A stretch of DNA of 10,605 nt, taken from positions 1 through 10,605 of the forward strand of contig CALWKT010000068.1 in the NCBI GenBank assembly GCA_944381335.1, given 5' to 3'. The notes beneath the pieces are model-generated. The model did no database searches, was not told where the DNA came from, and worked only from the letters and a program-made list of their open reading frames with translations. The DNA comes from an uncultured Christensenellaceae bacterium. GTDB lineage: Bacteria > Bacillota_A > Clostridia > Christensenellales > UBA3700. Positions 7,393-10,605 of this stretch are shown in pieces; positions within the stretch are counted from its first letter, which is position 1, and each line of letters starts with the position of its first letter. The translations under genes and the position numbers were made by a program.

Positions 7393-7758
7393 GTCGCACT
7401 TTTTGTCTTGTATACCAGACCGAAATAATGCGAACAAGGATTATAGAGGCTAATTTCCGTCCCGGTGTGACCGGGAGCAATGGTCGGCTATCGTGATTTG
7501 ACGCTTGTCACGGTCAAAGAAGCTTATAACAGTTTCAGGTGCATTGTAAAGCTTTGCATTATGTAGTCAGATACAAGAAACAAGACTTGAAACTGCATGC
7601 TACCGCCGGCGATGATTTCCAGTGAATGTTTTTAAAACCTATGACGTAAAACAGAAAGGCTTCGCGTTGTGAAGTGACAACGGTCCGCGTCAGCAAAAAT
7701 TGCTTCCGCAATGCGGGCGTCTCCGGGTTGGTTCGTATATCTGAAATGAGATATGAAT
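7393..7758. other. Gene-less region with multiple potential RNA hairpins
   Basis: I find no convincing protein gene here on either strand; the frames are short and without a good start. Inverted repeats are frequent. They are CCCGGT/ACCGGG (7461-7466, 7470-7475), CGTGA/TCACG (7492-7496, 7508-7512), TTTGAC/GTCAAA (7497-7502, 7513-7518), CAGTTTCA/TGAAACTG (7530-7537, 7588-7595) enclosing TTGTA/TACAA (7544-7548, 7572-7576), and ATTGC/GCAAT (7699-7703, 7708-7712). They could be parts of a structured RNA on either strand or remains of decayed sequence. I do not recognise a known riboswitch or RNA family. Confidence 0.4.
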
Positions 7759-7850
7759 AAAAAGCCGGTGTAAACGGCAAAAAAAAGAAAACGACAGCTA
7801 ACGCAAAGGAAAACGACCGCTCTCTCTCAACGCCTTTCCTTTCGGAAAGT
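7759..7850 (-). ncRNA. Candidate small RNA, about 92 nt, from an orphan promoter
   Basis: Transcription from the promoter at 7857-7885 would begin near 7850. The predicted RNA opens at once with a 6-bp hairpin closed by a GAAA tetraloop (CTTTCC 7849-7844, GGAAAG 7839-7834). An alternative 8-bp pairing AAAGGAAA/TTTCCTTT (7842-7835 with 7812-7805) would exclude that hairpin. A GA-repeat segment and two near-identical copies of GTCGTTTTC(C/T)TTT (7817-7805 and 7795-7783) follow. It could end at a small hairpin GCCG/CGGC (7778-7775, 7767-7764) with T5 (7763-7759). The weak terminator makes the 3' end uncertain. No coding frame is evident. I do not recognise the family. Confidence 0.35.
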
Positions 7851-7856
7851 ATCTAT

Positions 7857-7885
7857 AATTTACTATACAAATTGCATTTTGTCAA
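7857..7885 (-). promoter_or_regulatory. Orphan minus-strand promoter
   Basis: On the minus strand, a perfect -35 TTGACA (7885-7880), 17-base spacer and -10 TAAATT (7862-7857), within AT-rich DNA. It lies downstream of the SDR gene and points away from it into the gene-less region, so it serves no visible protein gene. Confidence 0.55.
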
Positions 7886-7886
7886 T

Positions 7887-7905
7887 ACATTTTTTAAAAA
7901 AATGT
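7887..7905. repeat. AT-rich perfect inverted repeat
   Basis: ACATTTTTT (7887-7895) and AAAAAATGT (7897-7905) around a single central A, immediately upstream of the orphan promoter. It may be an operator or simply part of the AT-rich terminator zone of the SDR gene. Confidence 0.4.
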
Positions 7906-7906
7906 C

Positions 7907-7937
7907 AAAAAACAGCGCATTTAAAAAAATTCCGCGC
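7907..7937 (-). terminator. Probable terminator of the SDR gene
   Basis: On the minus strand, a stem of GCGC (7937-7934) and ATTT pairing with AAAT and GCGC (7922-7915), with a three-base bulge, followed by TG and T6 (7912-7907). The stem is bulged, so strength is moderate. Confidence 0.4.
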
Positions 7938-8000
7938 ATTTTAGTGTTGATGTCGTAAAATTCCGGGCGCGTATTATTCCGGTCCGGTATGAGCCTGGTC

Positions 8001-8729
8001 TCAGACGATGAAACCGCCGTCAACGCAGAGAACCTGCCCGGTCACGTATTCCGCGCCGTTGACGAAGAACATCACCGCCTGAGCGACGTCTTCGGGCGAG
8101 CCGAATCTGCCGAGAGGTATTTCTTCCTCAAGATCCTCTTTATCGCGCTGGGTCAGGTGCGAGTTCATATCCGTGTCTATGACGCCCGGGCAGACGCAGT
8201 TGACGGTTATCCCTGACGGAGCGAGTTCTTTCGCGATCGCTTTTGAAAAGGCGATCAGACCGCCTTTTGCGGCGCTGTATACGCTCTCGCACGACGCGCC
8301 GGATATCCCCCAGACGGAGGAGACGTTCACGATCTTTCCTTCGTGCGCCGATATCATGACCGGACAGAGCAGTTTTGTCAGACGTATCGCTCCTTCAAGA
8401 TCTGCCGCAAGGATGCGCGATATTGCGTGATCGGGAGTGTCGATCAGAGGCGCGATCACTGATTCCGCGGCGTTGTTGATCAGCGCGTAAACCGACCCGA
8501 AGCGGGCAATTACGTCGTCCGCGACTGCTTTGAGCGCGTCTCCGTCGGCGTTGTCCGCCTTGTACGCGCTTACCATGCAGCCCTCTTTCGCGAGTTCTGC
8601 CACCAGTTCCGCCGCGTCTCCGTCGTTCGTTTTGTATGTGAACGCGACGGCATAGCCTGATTTTGCCGCCAATTTTACGATTGCGCGCCCGATGCCGCGC
8701 GCGCCTCCGCTTACAAGTACCGTTTTCAT
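8001..8729 (-). CDS. Short-chain dehydrogenase/reductase (FabG-like SDR)
   Basis: A 242-residue classical SDR with a Rossmann fold binding NAD(P). Visible motifs are the glycine-rich GGARGIG (8-14), the NNAA motif (85-88), catalytic S138, Y151 and K155 (YSAAK), and CPGVIDTDM (positions near 180-190). The C terminus ends in VTGQVLCVDGGFIV, typical of FabG-like reductases. The fourth catalytic residue, normally Asn in a VN-L-G context, is D110 (ADLEGA). The substrate is unknown: it is not beside fatty-acid genes, so a FabG role in lipid synthesis is not supported by context. The ATG at 8729 sits six bases after the -10 box with no ribosome site, so leaderless translation is inferred. It is divergent from the helicase gene. 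Confidence 0.9.
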   Translation of the reverse strand: MKTVLVSGGARGIGRAIVKLAAKSGYAVAFTYKTNDGDAAELVAELAKEGCMVSAYKADNADGDALKAVADDVIARFGSVYALINNAAESVIAPLIDTPDHAISRILAADLEGAIRLTKLLCPVMISAHEGKIVNVSSVWGISGASCESVYSAAKGGLIAFSKAIAKELAPSGITVNCVCPGVIDTDMNSHLTQRDKEDLEEEIPLGRFGSPEDVAQAVMFFVNGAEYVTGQVLCVDGGFIV

Positions 8730-8735
8730 AATTCG

Positions 8736-8764
8736 ATTATATTATTTTATTTGTGGAAAATCAA
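8736..8764 (-). promoter_or_regulatory. Promoter of the SDR gene, leaderless geometry
   Basis: On the minus strand, -35 TTGATT (8764-8759), 17-base spacer, perfect -10 TATAAT (8741-8736), then CGAATT and the ATG at 8729. The expected start is the A of the ATG. It overlaps the helicase promoter on the other strand. Confidence 0.7.
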
Positions 8765-8779
8765 GTTTTGTTGTATGAT
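8751..8779 (+). promoter_or_regulatory. Promoter of the DEAD-box helicase gene, leaderless geometry
   Basis: -35 TTGTGG (8751-8756), 17-base spacer, -10 TATGAT (8774-8779), then AAAGCT and ATG at 8786. Its -35 lies within the spacer of the divergent SDR promoter, and the SDR -35 lies in its own spacer. Confidence 0.6.
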
Positions 8780-8785
8780 AAAGCT

Positions 8786-10453
8786 ATGGAAACGGCAGTA
8801 TATAAAGATTTTTACGGCTTCGGGCTTGCTCCTTCCGTGTTGCGCGCGCTCGACGAAGAAGGGATAAGCGAACCCACAGACGTTCAGCAGAAGGTCATTC
8901 CTCTCGCGTGCGGAGGCGCTGACGTGATCGCACAGGCACCGACGGGCACAGGCAAAACGCTCGCTTACGTTCTGCCTTTGCTGAGAGCGGCTGACGTGAA
9001 CTCAAAGAGCGTGGGCGCGCTCGTGCTTTGCCCGACGCGGGAACTCGCGCTTCAGATCGGAGACGTGATAAAGAGCGCGACCAAGTATACGGAAGGCATA
9101 CGCACGGCGGTGCTTTACGGAGGTCAGGACATCCAGCGACAGCTTTTTCTGCTCAGAAAAAAGCCTCAGATAATCGTGGGCACCGTGGGCAGAGTGCTCG
9201 ATCATATAGAAAGAAAGACGGTCAAGCTCAACGACCTCAGGACGCTCGTCCTCGACGAATGCGACGTGATGCTGGACATGGGGTTTATCGGCGACATAAG
9301 GAAAATCGTAGCAAAGACAGACAAGGACAGGCAGACTCTGCTGTTTTCAGCGACCGTGCCGCCGGCGATTAAGTCGCTTTGCGAAGAACTGATGAAAGAT
9401 CCGGAGACCGTAACTTCAGGGTGCGACGGCAGAGAGATCCCTGACGTGGAGCAGTACTACGTGTTGCTCAAAGACAGCCAGAGAGTGGAATGTCTGACCG
9501 CATTACTCAAGAAATTTTCGTTGAAAAAGACTGTGGTGTTCTGCAATACGAAGTTCAGGGCAGAAAAGCTCGCTCAGGCGATGAAGAGCAGAGGAGTCGG
9601 ATGTTGCCTTCTCCACGGCGACCTTGAGCAGAGAGAACGCAATGCCGCGATGAAAGGCTACCGAGAGGGTAGATATTCCATGCTCGTAAGCACGGACGTT
9701 TCAGCCAGAGGCATAGACGTGGAAGACGTTGACGCCGTTATAAATTTCGATCCCCCGGCTGACGAGGATTATTACGTGCACAGGATAGGCAGAACGGCGC
9801 GCGCGTTCAAGAGAGGCGCGGCGTACACCCTGGTGGAAGCGTATCAGCTTTCTTACGTTCAGGCGTATATGAGGCGCACCGGCGCGGAGATACGTCCCGT
9901 CGAACTTGAATACGACGTTTCGGCGAGCTATACGCTGCCCAAGGATTCTTCCAACAGGCGCGACGCTGAAGCGAGGGCGAGAGACGCCGAACATTCGGTA
10001 CGTTACTTTCTCAATATCGGCAAAAAGGATATGCTTGACAAGCCGTCGCTGGTCAGACTGGTATGCGCCAAGACCGGCGTCAACGAATACAAGATGCTCG
10101 ACGTGAAGATCAGAGACACCTATTCTTTCGTGCAGGTCACTGAAGACGAAGCGGAGAAGGTGATCAGGCTCAGGGGCATAACGCTTGGAAACCGCAGGAT
10201 CAGCGTGGAGATCGCGAGCGCGGAAGCGGAAGAAAAAGAGAGAAAAAAGCGCGCGGACCGCAAAGCCGGAACTCAGGAGAAAGACCGCACGCGCACTTCG
10301 CGGGTGACAAAGGCGGGAAAAAGGACCCGTGGTGATTGGAACAGACCGGGCGGAGAGAAGAAACCTTCGGCGAGCAAAAAAGGCAAAGTGCTCAATAAAA
10401 AAGGTCAGATCCAGAATCCTAAGCCCAGAGGAAAGAAGACGAAGAAACTCTGA
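8786..10453 (+). CDS. DEAD-box ATP-dependent RNA helicase with DbpA-type RNA-binding domain
   Basis: A 555-residue RNA helicase. The core shows all motifs: Q motif (F9, Q34), motif I APTGTGKT (51-58), Ia PTRELA (83-88), Ib TVGR (133-136), II DECD (157-160), III SAT (188-190), IV VVFCNT (250-255), V STDVSARGID (302-311) and VI HRIGRTAR (332-339). A linker leads to a DbpA-type RNA-binding domain at about 404-476, then a Lys/Arg-rich disordered tail (480-555). Such enzymes (CsdA, DbpA and YxiN relatives) remodel rRNA during ribosome assembly and aid growth in the cold. Motif II has Cys where most members have Ala. The start is set at ATG 8786, not the in-frame GTG at 8753, because the GTG lies inside the -35 element and there is no ribosome site for it. 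The gene is followed by terminator hairpins. Confidence 0.92.
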   Translation: METAVYKDFYGFGLAPSVLRALDEEGISEPTDVQQKVIPLACGGADVIAQAPTGTGKTLAYVLPLLRAADVNSKSVGALVLCPTRELALQIGDVIKSATKYTEGIRTAVLYGGQDIQRQLFLLRKKPQIIVGTVGRVLDHIERKTVKLNDLRTLVLDECDVMLDMGFIGDIRKIVAKTDKDRQTLLFSATVPPAIKSLCEELMKDPETVTSGCDGREIPDVEQYYVLLKDSQRVECLTALLKKFSLKKTVVFCNTKFRAEKLAQAMKSRGVGCCLLHGDLEQRERNAAMKGYREGRYSMLVSTDVSARGIDVEDVDAVINFDPPADEDYYVHRIGRTARAFKRGAAYTLVEAYQLSYVQAYMRRTGAEIRPVELEYDVSASYTLPKDSSNRRDAEARARDAEHSVRYFLNIGKKDMLDKPSLVRLVCAKTGVNEYKMLDVKIRDTYSFVQVTEDEAEKVIRLRGITLGNRRISVEIASAEAEEKERKKRADRKAGTQEKDRTRTSRVTKAGKRTRGDWNRPGGEKKPSASKKGKVLNKKGQIQNPKPRGKKTKKL

Positions 10454-10458
10454 CGATT

Positions 10459-10480
10459 CTTCCAAGGAGAGTCCTTGAAG
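10459..10480 (+). other. Hairpin just after the helicase stop
   Basis: CTT plus CAAGGA (10459-10468, one bulged C) pairs with TCCTTG plus AAG (10472-10480) around a GAG loop. There is no T tract, so it may stabilise the mRNA 3' end or assist the terminator that follows. Confidence 0.4.
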
Positions 10481-10482
10481 TA

Positions 10483-10517
10483 ACGCGCGCCGGAAACGGG
10501 CCGCGTATATTTTTTTT
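10483..10517 (+). terminator. Intrinsic terminator of the helicase gene
   Basis: The stem ACGCG plus GCC (10483-10491, bulged C at 10488) pairs with GGC plus CGCGT (10499-10506), loop 10492-10498, followed by ATA and T8 (10510-10517). Confidence 0.7.
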
Positions 10518-10548
10518 GCCGGAGGGAAAAATATAGCCGAGGAGATCT

Positions 10549-10605
10549 ATGAGAGAGATAAAATTCGGAATGAACGCTGTAAAAAAGAGGGTGAATCTGC
10601 TTGCC
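10549..10605 (+). CDS. N-terminal fragment of a probable GroEL-type chaperonin (runs off window)
   Basis: Only 19 codons are visible: MREIKFGMNAVKKRVNLLA. The pattern xxIKFGxxA...VNxLA is the conserved opening of GroEL/Hsp60 (an ATP-driven folding chaperone), but the spacing between KFG and VN is about three residues shorter than in standard GroEL. The start is supported by GAGGAG (10539-10544), four bases before the ATG. No groES lies upstream and no CIRCE-type repeat is visible. The preceding gene is the helicase, behind a terminator, and I see no clear promoter. With so little sequence the family call is tentative. Confidence 0.4.
   Translation, partial: MREIKFGMNAVKKRVNLLA

Noticed and set aside
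7480..7563. 28-codon plus-strand frame after a GGGAG stretch.
   Set aside because: The spacing to ATG is only about three bases, the GGGAG is locked in a hairpin, and no family is recognisable.
7559..7780. 73-codon minus-strand open frame in the gene-less region.
   Set aside because: It starts with TTG at the candidate terminator hairpin, has no ribosome site, and its residue make-up does not resemble a known protein.
7854..7859. Plus-strand TATAAT near the orphan promoter.
   Set aside because: No -35-like hexamer lies 16-18 bases upstream, and it overlaps the stronger minus-strand signals.
7949..7962. GATGTCGTAAAATT repeats the bases at 877-890 around the DUF2804 -10 box, suggesting a second promoter.
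   Set aside because: There is no -35 at a proper distance from this copy, and one 14-base match in 10 kb can occur by chance.
8753..8785. In-frame GTG start for the DEAD-box helicase.
   Set aside because: The GTG is part of the predicted -35 element and lacks a ribosome site; ATG 8786 starts at the usual distance before the Q motif.
9701..10465. Long minus-strand open frame opposite the helicase gene.
   Set aside because: It is antisense to conserved helicase motifs and the DbpA domain, with no independent signals seen.

Overview
The window looks like chromosomal DNA of a Gram-positive clostridial bacterium (Bacillota), probably an uncultured gut-type lineage. This is inferred from canonical TTGACA/TATAAT-type promoters, GGAGG ribosome sites, strong hairpin-plus-T terminators, heavy AGA/AGG arginine codon use, and protein types common in Clostridia (QueH, DUF2804, FucP-like MFS, DbpA-tailed DEAD-box helicase). 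No species call is possible from sequence alone. I see no insertion sequence, integrase, phage gene, CRISPR array, rRNA or tRNA.

Layout from left to right. (1) 1-773, minus: the N-terminal part of an MFS transporter running off the left edge. (2) 955-1986, plus: a DUF2804 protein, divergent from the transporter. (3) 2056-2202, minus: a 48-residue protein gene with a strong ribosome site, convergent with DUF2804 and sharing a bidirectional terminator with it. (4) 2351-5823, plus: a tight four-gene operon: SCP2-like protein, two iron-alcohol-dehydrogenase-fold proteins whose metal ligands are largely lost, and the queuosine enzyme QueH. (5) 5988-7343, plus: a Wzz-like membrane protein ending in a textbook terminator. 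(6) 7393-8000: about 600 bases without a convincing gene, containing an orphan minus-strand promoter and many hairpins. (7) 8001-8729, minus: an SDR oxidoreductase. (8) 8786-10453, plus: a DEAD-box RNA helicase divergent from the SDR. (9) 10549 to the right edge: the first 19 codons of what looks like a GroEL-type chaperonin.

Two themes stand out. First, three genes (MFS, SDR, helicase) have a good -35/-10 pair with a 17-base spacer and their ATG only 6-7 bases after the -10 box, with no ribosome site. This is the geometry of leaderless mRNAs, and it moves the helicase start to 8786. The other genes have ordinary leaders with Shine-Dalgarno sites, so both initiation modes appear to coexist. 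Second, two places suggest undescribed biology: the operon that joins a lipid-binding-fold protein to two apparently metal-less dehydrogenase paralogues and QueH, and the orphan promoter between two convergent genes, which predicts a small structured RNA of about 92 nt on the minus strand.
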